Source: a virus
Virus record (IMG/VR): IMGVR_UViG_3300042288_000230
Span: 1 to 42,781 of that record
Direction: 5' to 3' (one strand)
Length of the DNA: 42,781 nucleotides
Shown one piece after another: positions 13,072 to 25,672 of this stretch. How positions within the stretch are numbered: the stretch's first letter is position 1; every line of letters starts with the position of its first letter. The position numbers and the translations under genes are program-made. The notes under the pieces were generated by a model. That model was not told the DNA's origin. It made no database searches and saw only the letters and a list, made by a program, of their open reading frames with translations.

Positions 13072-14088
13072 TTAAGTCCAGGTCGGGTCTTCAACATTTC
13101 CGGTATTGGGCAGGCCGCTATCTGAGCTAAAGAGACCCATGTTCTTCAGAGCGTCGACCAAGCTTTTGCCAGCGTTTATCATGCCTTGCGCTGCAGAAGC
13201 CCCCTGACCACCCGAGCCAGTCGGTGCAAACATGCCAGCAATAGTTCCAAGCATCTGTAAACCAGACGGGCTGTACTGAAGACCTGCTAAAGGACCCTTG
13301 TAAGTCGATGCAGTTTCTGTAGGCATCGTATAGCCTCTCATAAGCGCTGAGACGGCCTGAGCGGTCTGTAATGGGAAGTTCTCTTCGCCTTGCTCAATCG
13401 CTTGCTGTTGAGCCCCTAATGAGGCCAGATTCTGCAGTTCTGCAATATTGGTCGCAGATTGAACAGAACCAAGCCCACCCATAACACCCGCGCCTTGAAG
13501 ATAGCGTGCAAGATCAGTCTGAGCAAGCTTAGAGGCTGCGTCATAACCAGAGGCAAGGGCGTCAGTCTGCTTGCCGAGAATATCCGCCAGGGCCTCGCGC
13601 TTAGCAATACCTTCTTGCTGAAGACCTCGCCTGCCACCAAACCCACCCGTTCCAACGCCAAGACCGCCCATCCCAGGCAGGGCTTCTTGCATTTGCCGCT
13701 GACCTAATCGATTGATCTCCGAGACAACGTCTTTGATGTGGGGGTTCATATAACCCCCGCCCATGGAGACCTTTTTGCCAGTCGTTGGATCGGTTACTTC
13801 ATAACCTTGAAGCTGTTGAGCAGTCGTTACACCAGACAACCCGCCAAGACGGGCGCCCTCATTCAAGTAATCTTGAGCGCCAAACGACTTCCCTTTGGCT
13901 TGATCAAAGGCTTCAGTCTGGAGTGCTTGTTCGCCAACATATTTGGGCGCATTTGTACCTAAAAAGCCTTGACCTTTAGTACCAAGCTCTTTAAGGTAGT
14001 CGGTATAGAACTCAGGCGCTGTTGTCTTTTGCGACTGCGTAATATCAACGGGCGGCGGGGCTGATCCCTGGGTCCAATCGAAAGCCAT
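13072..14088 (-). CDS. Putative internal virion or tail-associated protein (338 aa)
   Basis: A Gly/Ala/Gln-rich protein starting MAFDWTQGSAPPPVDITQSQ. It has amphipathic helical stretches (GMFAPTGSGGQGASAAQGMI, INAGKSLVDALKNMGLF) and a glycine-rich centre (GMGGLGVGTGGFGGRRG). Proteins of this composition are common in the late regions of uncultured aquatic podoviruses, but I know no assigned function. It lies two bases after the 1098-residue gene and eleven bases before the next one, within an uninterrupted late unit. Confidence 0.65.
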   Translation of the reverse strand: MAFDWTQGSAPPPVDITQSQKTTAPEFYTDYLKELGTKGQGFLGTNAPKYVGEQALQTEAFDQAKGKSFGAQDYLNEGARLGGLSGVTTAQQLQGYEVTDPTTGKKVSMGGGYMNPHIKDVVSEINRLGQRQMQEALPGMGGLGVGTGGFGGRRGLQQEGIAKREALADILGKQTDALASGYDAASKLAQTDLARYLQGAGVMGGLGSVQSATNIAELQNLASLGAQQQAIEQGEENFPLQTAQAVSALMRGYTMPTETASTYKGPLAGLQYSPSGLQMLGTIAGMFAPTGSGGQGASAAQGMINAGKSLVDALKNMGLFSSDSGLPNTGNVEDPTWT

Positions 14089-14090
14089 GA

Positions 14091-17613
<3,523 letters not shown>

Positions 17614-17617
<4 letters not shown>

Positions 17618-19698
17618 GGCGTATAACCTCTGACATCGCCCATATCGGCAGACAGCAAGATCCGGCCGGCTTGATAGTTGCCGTTCACGGTATTGCTCTC
17701 AAACTTAAGTCTAATCTCACGACGCTGCTCTCGCATGTCGATCTTAGTCGTTGATGGTCCAAATGGATAGGCGTCTGAGGTAACGTCAGCCGCTTGCGCA
17801 TAGGGTCGACCAATCACATAGAGGTTCATGTCCCCAATCTGCAGGAAGTCGGGCTCTACGCGCTCAAAGTGCGTCCAGAAGTTGTCTCCAATCGGGACCT
17901 CTTGCGCAGGGTTTCCGGTAACCCAAGAAAGATCATGCGTTGTAAAGGACGACTGGATCGCACTGACGTTAGGGCCGTCAATCTCGTCGTAGCCGATCTC
18001 ATGCTGCCAAAGCTTGATGTAACCGGAGTAGTCGGTTGTGCCTGCCATGACAGGAAAGCGAAAGACGTTTGAGAAGTAACCCGAAGACCTTCTTGCCCCT
18101 GGCGCAGAACCGGCGTCGTACCAAGTCTTTTCACGCACGTTGTAAATGATCGCGTCAGTGCACTCGGTAGCAGACCCTCGAGGGTAGAACCACCAGATCT
18201 CACCGTACCGGGGGACCTTACAAGCCCAGACTTTTTGGCGCTGGTTGTAATTCAGGTTGTCGAAGAACCAGTTTTGGTTCATGTCGTTAGGGATCTCCTG
18301 AACGACACCGCTGTACATCAAGAACCTATCAACGCCGCACCAGTAATAGATGCCGTCGTACTCGATAACACCGGACGACGAAAGGATCGAGGACTGCGAG
18401 GTAATGATGTCGTAGCGCCAGTAATCAGGTGCGCCGATATAAGAGACCCGGATCAGAGAATCGAGCGACCAGAATAATCCCGAGGGCGCATTGGTACCGC
18501 CTCGCACTGGGAGCCCTTTAACGATCTTTCCTGTGGCCACGTTCACTTCGTTGGCGTCAGCCGAGTTCCAGTCCAAGGGATTGCCCTTGGAATTGTTCTT
18601 GATCAGGCCCGAGTTACCGTAAACAAAGATGTACGGATGAAGGGCAACAACGCCACCAGAGACCGAAACGATGTCGCCCGTCGGATCAGGGCCGCTAACG
18701 TCTCGCAATTCGGTCAATGACGTGCCAGTAATCGCGCCATAAAGCACTGGCGTGTTTGTTGTTGAGTCAACCTGCGCCAAATTCTGCCCTGGGTGAACCA
18801 AAAGCTGGTTTATTCCGCCCTGGGAGTTGTATGAGGAGTCAAACTGATAAACATTGTTGGCGCTTGCCGTGAAAACCGAGCTAATCGTGGCTACAGGGAT
18901 GCTAAAAGCGGTCGCAACCGTCCCGCCAAGGTTGGTTGCACTGGCAGAAAGCGTATCTGCGACCGTATAACCGACGCCAGACTGCACATAAGCCGATGTA
19001 ATCGTAGCCACGGGCACCGAAAAGCCTGAGCCAGTGCCGCCCAGATTAGCCTGGGTGGCCGAAAGCACGTCGCCTGGGGCATAACCTGCGCCTAAATCGG
19101 TCAAAGCGACCGCCGTAACGGCGCCCCCAGAGATCGTAACGGTAGCAATAGCGCCAGCGCCAAGGCCGCCAGTAAGCGGAACGTCGGTATAAGTGCCATT
19201 CGTGTAAGCAGCGCCGCCTGTTATAGCGCCAAGCGTCAAAATCGGACCGGTGTTGGTGATAACGACGGACGTTACTATGCCGCCAGCGATCGTGATGTTG
19301 CAGTAAAGGCCGGTTCCAGTGCCGCCGGTCATAGGCACGCCGTTGTAAGTGCCGTTTGTGTAACCAGAGCCAGCAGTTATAGACCCAAGGGTTGCAACCG
19401 GACCGGTAAACGTGAAATTAGATACGCCAGCGCCCACGCCGTTGTTATCTACGCCGATAACCTGGATGCCTGAGGCATAAGACGTGAAGATGTTATTGAT
19501 ACCATTATTGGAATCGACAAACATCCCGCGGACAAGCCCCCTGATCTGCTGGGAGATACGACTGTAGCCCTGGGTCTTTCTGGGCCTTCCCCGCTGAAAG
19601 CGAACCCATTGGCCATCAGAGTATTGATCGCCGTCCAGGGTTGTACCATCCCGGCGTATTCCGGGCTTGGTATTGATCGAGATGACTTTTTCAGTCAT
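17614..19698 (-). CDS. Tail or virion protein, possible nozzle, with inserted repeats
   Basis: A 694-residue protein. The N-terminus (INTKPGIRRDGTTLDGDQYS, GQWVRFQRGRPRKTQGY) and the C-terminal two thirds (GVDRFLMYSG, KVWACKVPRYGEIWWFYPRG, SAPGARRSSGYFSN) look like a multi-bladed beta structure as in podovirus tail-nozzle proteins. Residues about 95-265 are an insertion of four Gly/Thr-rich repeats with AAYTNGTYTDVPLTGG or GYAPGDVLSATQANLGG, absent from the flanking style of sequence. It lies between a tail-tip protein and small late genes, downstream of an adaptor. The nozzle role is inference; I do not recognise a specific family. Confidence 0.68.
18900..19400. repeat. Imperfect direct repeats inside the tail gene
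   Basis: Two pairs of related segments are visible on the plus strand. Around 19167-19234 and 19320-19395 both read GCCGCC...GGNACG...TAAGTGCC and TTATAG...CCAAG. Around 18905-18975 and 19025-19090 both read CCGCC, AGNTT, GC, GAAAGC and CGTATAA/GCATAA blocks. They encode the YTNGTY and GYxxGDxLxA repeats, which suggests internal duplication. Confidence 0.6.
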
Positions 19699-20906
19699 TA
19701 GATCGAACCTCCAGAGATCAGCGTCGTTGTAAAGCCAGACGAGCTAAATGTACCGATCTTGGTCCCCAGGACTGAGACGTTTAATTCGCCTGCGCCGCTT
19801 CGATAGATACCTGTACTAGGTTCTGCATTAAAGCGAAGTGCAGGCACTGAGGCCGTCCCGTTAACAAGCTCCAGAGAAAGGGCCCCGACAATCGCGCTAT
19901 TGGCGTTCAGGACGTTCACAGAGTCGCAGACAAGGATAGACTGCGCACCGGATGAGATCGTCGTTGTAAGGCCCCCTACGACCCCTGTCGTGAAGGTAAC
20001 CGAGCCTGTCGTAGCGTTTAAGACGTAGTAAACCTGAACCGTCGCTGGGACGACAATGTCTACCGATCCTGAAAGCGTTCCTGTGACCTTAATGATCGTA
20101 TTGGAGGCTTGTGTAGGCGTGAGAGTGTAAGTCCCCGAGACGACAGGATAAGTAAGCTGCGTGAAGGCAAAGGTCGTTGATTGACCAAGGCCGATCGTAT
20201 AAAAGCCAACGCCTGAGCACAGAATAATCGCAGAGTCTGCAGGCTGCATCGTAAGCGTTGCTTCGCCGTTGATAAGGTCAGAGCCGTTAGGATCAACCGT
20301 TAAAAGGCCTGAGCCATTATTCCTGAGAAGGAAGAACCAGTTATCGCCTACTGAAGCCGCCGAAGGCAGGTTGATAGTGCCTGCGCCACCGGTCCACACA
20401 TAAGACAGGGCTCGATCGCTTGCAGTGGCCGTATAAGTCGCTGCAATGGTAGTGACAGGGTGTGATTGATTAAGCGTTGATGCAATCGCCAAGAGACCGT
20501 TGCCGGCAAGCGTTGCAGCATCAGGGCTTGAAGTTCCGACACCAAAAGCAATCGTCGACCAAGTGCCTGCAGCGGTTGAATTGGCCGTGATGTAGATGTA
20601 CTTCGCTTCGCCGCTTGCAATCGAGACGATGGTCCCGCCTGCATAGTCCTTAACGGTAAAGGTATTGGCGCCTGTGTTTCTGATAAGCGCATCGGTCCCA
20701 ACCGAAGTCTGGTTGGCAGGCGGCATCAAAAGACTGAGAGACGCCGAAGAGGCCGAGACGTTCATGATCCTGGCTGCGTAGTTTCCCGAGGTATCAACCT
20801 CAACCGGCCAGGAGAGGGTCGTATCAGCCGTTAGCGTGATCGATCGATAGGAGACATCGGTAGGCTGAATGACCTGACCGGTGAATGCGCTGGTGTACGT
20901 TGTCAT
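19698..20906 (-). CDS. Tail/fibre-associated protein (402 aa)
   Basis: A beta-rich protein starting MTTYTSAFTGQVIQPTDVSY. It shows alternating hydrophobic and Thr/Ser/Gly positions over its full length (RSITLTADTTLSWPVEVDTS, TFTVKDYAGGTIVSIASGEA). Its C-terminus, ALRFNAEPSTGIYRSGAGEL then LGTKIGTFSSSG, is a motif known from phage tail-fibre proteins (STGIYR...G). This suggests a fibre or spike with a short distal domain. It overlaps the next late gene by one base and follows the adaptor gene, so it probably belongs to the tail tip. No endosialidase or hydrolase motif is visible. Confidence 0.68.
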   Translation of the reverse strand: MTTYTSAFTGQVIQPTDVSYRSITLTADTTLSWPVEVDTSGNYAARIMNVSASSASLSLLMPPANQTSVGTDALIRNTGANTFTVKDYAGGTIVSIASGEAKYIYITANSTAAGTWSTIAFGVGTSSPDAATLAGNGLLAIASTLNQSHPVTTIAATYTATASDRALSYVWTGGAGTINLPSAASVGDNWFFLLRNNGSGLLTVDPNGSDLINGEATLTMQPADSAIILCSGVGFYTIGLGQSTTFAFTQLTYPVVSGTYTLTPTQASNTIIKVTGTLSGSVDIVVPATVQVYYVLNATTGSVTFTTGVVGGLTTTISSGAQSILVCDSVNVLNANSAIVGALSLELVNGTASVPALRFNAEPSTGIYRSGAGELNVSVLGTKIGTFSSSGFTTTLISGGSI

Positions 20907-21536
20907 TTAGACCTCTCTTACTTGCGTCTGCCTGTCGATCGTGCGCGTATCGTTCTCAAGCTTCAGCGTTTGGATCGCTCGGTCATACATGGCTTGCCAC
21001 AATTGGACGCGAGAATCGTTCTTTAGGAAGGGCATAGCCTGCAATAAGGTCCCATAGAGCATGGCCTGGGGCGCATTTTCGGTCCAGAAGTTCACCTGAT
21101 TGGTGTCATCCAGCGGTTGAACCTTCTCGTAGTACAGCACCTCAAACGTGTAGGCCACATCCGGGGTTGGAGCGATCAGCCAGTTGTTGAAGTTGTAGTC
21201 CGCGTAATACTTGGGTTCACCGGTTTGGGTGGGATCAGGCCAGTAATTGCGCAGATACTCGTACTTGCGAAGCAAAACGGGCTTTTTCTCGCCGTTTACT
21301 GTGATGTTCATCGATGTTGTCTTGCGCCAACGTGCCGGCTTAGGGATAACAGGGGTGCCTACGACTAAAGTCGAAAGAACGGCCTGCTGCTGGCCAAGAA
21401 TCTTAAGCTCGTCAGAGATAATTGACTCTGCCAACATGATAAACGTCGGGATTTTGTCGAGTGTAGCCTGATCGGTGCGCTCCAAATAGGTCCGCACGTC
21501 ATTGACCAGCGAGTCATAAGTCATCTGAGCGGCCAT
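20907..21536 (-). CDS. Head-tail adaptor-like protein
   Basis: A 209-residue protein starting MAAQMTYDSLVNDVRTYLER, then IPTFIMLAESIISDELKILG, a helical pair typical of podovirus adaptors related to that of phage SU10. The centre is a beta part (YYADYNFNNWLIAPTPDV, then FEVLYYEK) and the end is helical (APQAMLYGTLLQAMPFLKND, WQAMYDRAIQTLK). Adaptors form the dodecameric ring between portal and tail. The 349-residue protein at 37280-38329 shares the same plan, giving two adaptor-type proteins. Its start overlaps the DUF5872 gene stop by one base. Confidence 0.72.
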   Translation of the reverse strand: MAAQMTYDSLVNDVRTYLERTDQATLDKIPTFIMLAESIISDELKILGQQQAVLSTLVVGTPVIPKPARWRKTTSMNITVNGEKKPVLLRKYEYLRNYWPDPTQTGEPKYYADYNFNNWLIAPTPDVAYTFEVLYYEKVQPLDDTNQVNFWTENAPQAMLYGTLLQAMPFLKNDSRVQLWQAMYDRAIQTLKLENDTRTIDRQTQVREV

Positions 21537-21937
21537 TATCGGTACCTTGCTGTTTTATCTCGAATATTCTTCGGTTGAGCAACAAATTGCTTACCGGTGC
21601 GGGTACCTTCACGCTTTGCTCGAGTCGTTGCGGCATATTCCGCAGGCGAAAGCGCCTCTCGCGCTTTACGGGGCAGGTACCGTTCACCGGTGGCCTTAGG
21701 CCCTTGCGTGGATGGCTTGCCGGATTTCGTACCCCAATCCTCGCTGGTCCACTTTGAGAGCGAATTATCCGCCTTTTTGGGGCCTTTGTAACCCCCACCT
21801 GAGGCTTTGTACTTCTGGGTCGCCAATTGCGCCTTACGGGCGCTCCATTGGCCTGCATCGCCACCTTTTGTGGAAGCCTTTACAGAGGCGACAATACGCT
21901 TCCACTTAGCCGGATCTGACTTGGTTGCTGAACTCAT
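21536..21937 (-). CDS. DUF5872-like small basic protein
   Basis: A 133-residue basic protein with the DUF5872 pattern: DPAKWKRIVASVKASTKGG, QWSARKAQLA, KADNSLSKWTSEDWGTKSG, then KATGERYLPRKAREALSP, ending KTARYR. Members occur in phages and in large eukaryotic viruses, and their role is unknown; strong positive charge suggests nucleic acid contact. It lies between lysozyme and adaptor in the late unit. The protein at 38339-38737 belongs to a related class with a similar RERYNRETGSNLKAP-type signature. Confidence 0.78.
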   Translation of the reverse strand: MSSATKSDPAKWKRIVASVKASTKGGDAGQWSARKAQLATQKYKASGGGYKGPKKADNSLSKWTSEDWGTKSGKPSTQGPKATGERYLPRKAREALSPAEYAATTRAKREGTRTGKQFVAQPKNIRDKTARYR

Positions 21938-22401
21938 CGCATTAACGCGGCCTCAGCCGCCCTCCTACGGGTTAGTCCTGGCAAAACCCTGCCAGCGGCT
22001 TTATTCCACTTCAGGCACTCATCCGCGGCACCGTCCCAGTTGTCAGCATCAATACGCTTCTTGAAGGTGCTTATCCGGTAATTGCCAAGGCCACAGTTAT
22101 AAGCCCAGCTTGTAACCGCTGCCATGCGCCTTGGAAGCGCTTTAGAGAGGCTTGGTGACATCTTGAGTAGTCCGCGTACAAAATACTCAACGTGATGGTC
22201 TAAGGCGTCCTCACACTGCTCAATGGTCCACACCGTACCAGGATTGATCTCAGGGCCTGTAGCACCCCAGCCTATGGTCCATGGATGTCCACGGGTTCCG
22301 GGGTCTGGATAAGCTGTTACACGTCCGTCAGGCAAACGCTTTGCCAGCCCTTCAAAGGGCTTGATCAGTACATCTTTGCAAAGCTTCTTAGCCTCATTCA
22401 C
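21934..22401 (-). CDS. Endolysin, T4-type lysozyme (GH24)
   Basis: A 155-residue muramidase that hydrolyses peptidoglycan to lyse the host. The GH24 catalytic triad is visible as E17 (IKPFEG), D33 (YPDPGT) and T42 (WTIGWGAT). The helical lobe follows with AVTSWAYNCGLGNYRISTF, and the C-terminus has the family ending LPGLTRRRAAEAALM. No signal peptide or signal-anchor segment is evident, so release depends on the holin. It is the last gene of the lysis cassette, overlapping the membrane gene upstream by eight bases and the DUF5872 gene by an ATGA junction. Confidence 0.9.
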   Translation of the reverse strand: MNEAKKLCKDVLIKPFEGLAKRLPDGRVTAYPDPGTRGHPWTIGWGATGPEINPGTVWTIEQCEDALDHHVEYFVRGLLKMSPSLSKALPRRMAAVTSWAYNCGLGNYRISTFKKRIDADNWDGAADECLKWNKAAGRVLPGLTRRRAAEAALMR

Positions 22402-22576
22402 CGGATTTCTCTTTGATCAGTCGATTGACATGCTCCCACAGCGCATGGATCTGCCTGTCGTGGTCCTTTTCCAAGTAATCAAGCCGCGTCTTGATAGTCA
22501 CGGCATAGACGGCCACGCCAACAAGCGCAACTCCCAAGAACCAAACCCTTGCGAGAGAATCGATCAAGGCTTCCAT
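22394..22576 (-). CDS. Small membrane protein of the lysis cassette
   Basis: A 60-residue protein starting MEALIDSLARVWFLGVALVG. A single hydrophobic segment lies at about residues 10-28, followed by a charged helix (IKTRLDYLEKDHDRQIHALW). The ATG at 22576 is preceded by AAGGTGG and overlaps the holin stop by one base, so it is preferred to the in-frame ATG at 22621. N-in single-span proteins with such coiled tails occur as accessory holins or inner-membrane spanin-like partners; there is no proline-rich lipoprotein gene that would confirm a spanin pair. Confidence 0.68.
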   Translation of the reverse strand: MEALIDSLARVWFLGVALVGVAVYAVTIKTRLDYLEKDHDRQIHALWEHVNRLIKEKSGE

Positions 22577-23064
22577 TAGCCACCTTTTTGGTACTTCTCT
22601 ATGCTTCTCCCGACAAACCAAAAACTGATCATCATGTTAAGCATGGCAAAGTCATCCTCGTCGTAAGACTTGCTTAGGACTTCAGCCCAGTTGGCATTGG
22701 TTTGAAAAGCAATCGTCAAGCCAGCAGCTTTGACAGCCACGTATACGCCAAATGCAATCCAAGTAAGACCGGGGCGGGTAATAGCAGTGATAAAAGAAGC
22801 GAACCAGCCAGCCTCTTTTGCTGTAGCGGCTTGCTCCTTAAATGCTTCCTTAATCGTGTCCATCTGCTGGATAGAGTAGTCAACATACTTCTCCTCCATC
22901 TTAAACTCGCCTCGCATCTTCTCAAGGTCGGTCTGAAGCTGGAACATACTCAACTCATGCTGGCGTTCGTTTTTCTTGTCCAAGAACTTCAGCACTTCCG
23001 GGGCAAGGCGGAAGATACCGCCGAAGATGGAACCAAGAAGACCGCCGCTTAGCAGATCAAACAT
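22576..23064 (-). CDS. Holin (3-TM, gene-transfer-release type)
   Basis: A 162-residue membrane protein. Hydrophobic segments are at about 3-20 (LLSGGLLGSIFGGIFRL), 93-118 (ITRPGLTWIAFGVYVAVKAA) and 142-152 (MLNMMISFWFVGRSIEK). The TRPxLTW motif and FWFVGRSIEK ending fit the three-TM holin family first named for gene-transfer agent release. A charged helix separates the first and second spans. Holins pierce the inner membrane to let lysozyme out; the neighbouring lysozyme and membrane genes support the role. Confidence 0.8.
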   Translation of the reverse strand: MFDLLSGGLLGSIFGGIFRLAPEVLKFLDKKNERQHELSMFQLQTDLEKMRGEFKMEEKYVDYSIQQMDTIKEAFKEQAATAKEAGWFASFITAITRPGLTWIAFGVYVAVKAAGLTIAFQTNANWAEVLSKSYDEDDFAMLNMMISFWFVGRSIEKYQKGG

Positions 23065-23066
23065 AA

Positions 23067-23483
23067 TTATCCCTTGGCCGTTACGATGTCCTGGCCTTTT
23101 TTGACCGTAACCTTGGAGCCTTCAACATCAACTTGCATGGGCTGCTCAGCACGATCTAGCTTGTCAAGACGTTGGATCAAATCTTTAATAACTTCAAACT
23201 CAGGCTTTTCCTGTTTGGCAGCAGTTCCCGCAATGCCATTTAGCATCTGGATAAGTGCAGTAAGTGAAGCGCCAAGCAAGCCCATCACGGCAGCAATCTT
23301 TTCGCCTTCAAGGAATAGCGATGCTCCGACACCCACGAGTACGATTAGGAAGATATACAGCAGCCCATCTTCGCCAATGGCTTTGCCTGCTACTTCTTTG
23401 GCCGAGTCTTGTGCTTTAAGCTCATCAAGCCTAATTCTGGCCTGGGCTTTAAGCACCGCTAGTTCGTGAGTTTTGTCGTCCAT
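23067..23483 (-). CDS. Membrane protein, holin-associated
   Basis: A 138-residue protein with an N-terminal charged helix (LAVLKAQARIRLDELKAQDS), two hydrophobic segments at about 41-58 (GLLYIFLIVLVGVGASLF) and 63-82 (IAAVMGLLGASLTALIQML), and a charged soluble tail. The layout suggests a second holin or antiholin. It shares junctions of zero to a few bases with both lysis neighbours. No known holin family is recognised with confidence. Confidence 0.65.
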   Translation of the reverse strand: MDDKTHELAVLKAQARIRLDELKAQDSAKEVAGKAIGEDGLLYIFLIVLVGVGASLFLEGEKIAAVMGLLGASLTALIQMLNGIAGTAAKQEKPEFEVIKDLIQRLDKLDRAEQPMQVDVEGSKVTVKKGQDIVTAKG

Positions 23484-23680
23484 CAGATACCTAGGAGGTT
23501 CTTCACGAACATAGCGGCTACTCCTGGCCCGAGGAGGACAGCAGCGATCGTGATGTAGAGCAGATACTCAATTTTCTGCATGCGCTTAGAGCCGTCATCA
23601 AAGCGCTTTTCGATATTTTCATAACGTTGGGCGCAAACCGCTTCATGAACGGATAGTCGGGTTTCCACAGATGGCTCCAT
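23483..23680 (-). CDS. Small membrane protein (XhlA-like layout)
   Basis: A 65-residue protein starting MEPSVETRLSVHEAVCAQRY. A helical, charged half (ENIEKRFDDGSKRMQKIEYL) is followed by a C-terminal membrane segment at about residues 42-61. This order matches haemolysin-XhlA-like lysis accessory proteins of phages, though sequence similarity is only of general type. Its stop overlaps the next start by one base (TGATG). Confidence 0.65.
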   Translation of the reverse strand: MEPSVETRLSVHEAVCAQRYENIEKRFDDGSKRMQKIEYLLYITIAAVLLGPGVAAMFVKNLLGI

Positions 23681-23682
23681 AG

Positions 23683-23841
23683 CTATTCAAGATCAGGGTC
23701 CGGACCAAGATTATTGAAGAATTCAATCTTCTTGACTGCATATTCGTAAAAGCAATTGCATGTACCGCCATAAACTGCTGGGCATTCGTCAACATGCCTA
23801 ATGTCATACTGCGGATGCGGAGGATTTAACTCAGGTTCCAC
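23683..23841 (-). CDS. Small Cys-containing protein with GTG start
   Basis: A 52-residue frame that begins with a GTG at 23841, preceded by AAGGAG eight bases upstream, and overlaps the fibre gene stop by 11 bases. The protein reads EPELNPPHPQYDIRHVDECP, then GGTCNCFYEYAVKKIEFF and NLGPDPDLE. Cysteines at positions 20, 28 and 30 could bind metal. It ends two bases before the next gene, filling a gap of about 150 bases. The GTG start and short length make it easily missed; its function is unknown. Confidence 0.6.
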   Translation of the reverse strand: MEPELNPPHPQYDIRHVDECPAVYGGTCNCFYEYAVKKIEFFNNLGPDPDLE

Positions 23842-25672
23842 TTGGGAAGCTCCTTCCAGGGCCCCAGATCAATCTCATGGCCCCACCTGCACCACTTGCT
23901 CCAGCGTAGGAGCCTCCACGAGCAGCGCCTGCGCCACCCGCCCCATAGTTACCACCAAGACCGCCTGTTGTAGTGCCTGTTCCGGCCGTGCCTGTGGCGC
24001 CAGAAGAGCCTCCAGTACCAGCCCCGGCATTACCGGCCGTGAATGTTCCGCCAGTGCCGCTTGAGCCCGTACCGGTTACGCCTACGCCACCGCCACCGCC
24101 TGCACGGATGGTGTCTGAACCCGCACCGCCACCACCGCCACCACCGGCTCCATTTGATCCGGTCATGTTGAAATCAAGCTTGCAGTTGTACCATCTCTGA
24201 TTTGTCGCGGACATCGGGAAGACGCCCTTGTTGTAAAGGAGGCCGTAGATAGGCTCCCCGACAAAACTGGTTGGCGGTAAAACAGCCCAAAAGTTGTAGC
24301 CAACTACGCCGACTGTTACGGTTGTCCAATTAAGGCCGCCATTAGTGCTTTTAACAATCGTCCCATTACCACCAACGCAATAAAAAACGCCGTTGTAATA
24401 CGTTGCTCTAAAAAGATCGGCAGGCGTTCCTGAGGTTACCGATGTCCAACTGGTATAACTAGATGCGCCGGTACTTCTTAGAATGGTTCCGTTGGTACCG
24501 CAAACAATACAAATGCCGTTGCTTGTTCCGTCATTGTTATAAGCAACACCCCAAAGATTTTCAGTCGTTCCTGATGTCAAGAGCGAATATGTCGTTGGCG
24601 GAGGTGTTGGTCCTGAAGGGCCCGTATAGGTTTGCATCAACAGCGTACCACCAGATCCAGCAAACAGCATCTGCGCTGCACCGGAGGCGCTTAAGAAGAT
24701 GTTTCCGAGTAATGTCGCTGAAGTCCCGGTTGTTCCTGGTCCGATAACGTTCCAGCCGTTCCAGTTGGATTGCGCCGAATTGACAATAATTGTGCCGTTG
24801 CTGCAGCCGGCATAGGTATAGCCAGAAGCCGCCGTTAAGTCAGCAATACAAAAAATGTTTTCTGATGTCCCGGTCGATGGAGACGTCCAGGACGTGCCAT
24901 TAAAGTACGCTATCTCACCACCGGTTGCGGTTGCAATTAAAGGCGCTTGGTTGGATAAAACCCTCAGAATATAAGTAAATATATTCCCGGTTGTTCTTAC
25001 CGTTGTGAACGTCGAGAAGTCATAAGTCCTTCTGATCTCTGTTCCAGCGGCGTAATAAATATCAAGCTGGTAACTTGCAAGCATCCGGGCGCCATTCGCG
25101 CCACCGGTAAAGGTTATATCGCCGCCAGGATACGAGAAAGCCTCAGTACCGCTTGTGCCTCCAGCGCCTGAAAAGCCGCCAGCACCGCCACCACCAGAAC
25201 CGCCCCAGGTTGCGTAGCCTGCTCCGCCACCATTGCCCCCGCCCTGGTTATAAGGGTAGCCGCCAATATTGGCCGACGTAGCCGCTGTAGTCAGGCCTGC
25301 ATAGGTCGTGTTGACATAGACCCCGCCAAGGCCTCCAGGAGCCCTCAGGAGGACCGTAGCGCCCCTTCTGATCTCGGTATAGCCACCAGCCGTTCCATTG
25401 CTTCCTGCGCTTGATGTACCAGCAGTGCCAATCTCTACAGTTAACGTCTCACCAGGGGTTACGGGTATGTTGTTGCCATAAACGAGAGCGCCACCAGCAC
25501 CACCGACACCGCCATAAGAAGCGGTTGAGCCACCACCTGCGCCACCGGCTCCAACAGCAGCCGTGCAGATTGATCCAACGCCATTGGGCACGACAAAGGA
25601 GAACGTCCCGGCGGTCGTGTAAAGCTGATCCCCGCGGACTGTCTGTCCTGCAAGTAGCTCGAGGAGAAGCAT
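23831..25672 (-). CDS. Glycine-rich tail-fibre protein with BNR-like repeats
   Basis: A 613-residue fibre. The N-terminus (LYTTAGTFSFVVPNGVGSIC) and a first Gly-rich segment, then a middle with repeated W/G-rich strands (FCIADLTAASGYTYAGCSNG, GICIVCGTNGTILRSTG, GVFYCVGGNGTIVKSTNGGL) like BNR or Ycf48-type beta-propeller blades, and a C-terminal Gly/Ser tract (GAGGGGGGGAGSDTIRAGGG). The mixture suggests an adhesin with a propeller-like binding head flanked by flexible collagen-like parts. It follows a fibre-like gene with one base overlap and precedes the lysis cassette. The ligand is unknown. Confidence 0.72.
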   Translation of the reverse strand: MLLLELLAGQTVRGDQLYTTAGTFSFVVPNGVGSICTAAVGAGGAGGGSTASYGGVGGAGGALVYGNNIPVTPGETLTVEIGTAGTSSAGSNGTAGGYTEIRRGATVLLRAPGGLGGVYVNTTYAGLTTAATSANIGGYPYNQGGGNGGGAGYATWGGSGGGGAGGFSGAGGTSGTEAFSYPGGDITFTGGANGARMLASYQLDIYYAAGTEIRRTYDFSTFTTVRTTGNIFTYILRVLSNQAPLIATATGGEIAYFNGTSWTSPSTGTSENIFCIADLTAASGYTYAGCSNGTIIVNSAQSNWNGWNVIGPGTTGTSATLLGNIFLSASGAAQMLFAGSGGTLLMQTYTGPSGPTPPPTTYSLLTSGTTENLWGVAYNNDGTSNGICIVCGTNGTILRSTGASSYTSWTSVTSGTPADLFRATYYNGVFYCVGGNGTIVKSTNGGLNWTTVTVGVVGYNFWAVLPPTSFVGEPIYGLLYNKGVFPMSATNQRWYNCKLDFNMTGSNGAGGGGGGGAGSDTIRAGGGGGVGVTGTGSSGTGGTFTAGNAGAGTGGSSGATGTAGTGTTTGGLGGNYGAGGAGAARGGSYAGASGAGGAMRLIWGPGRSFPSGT

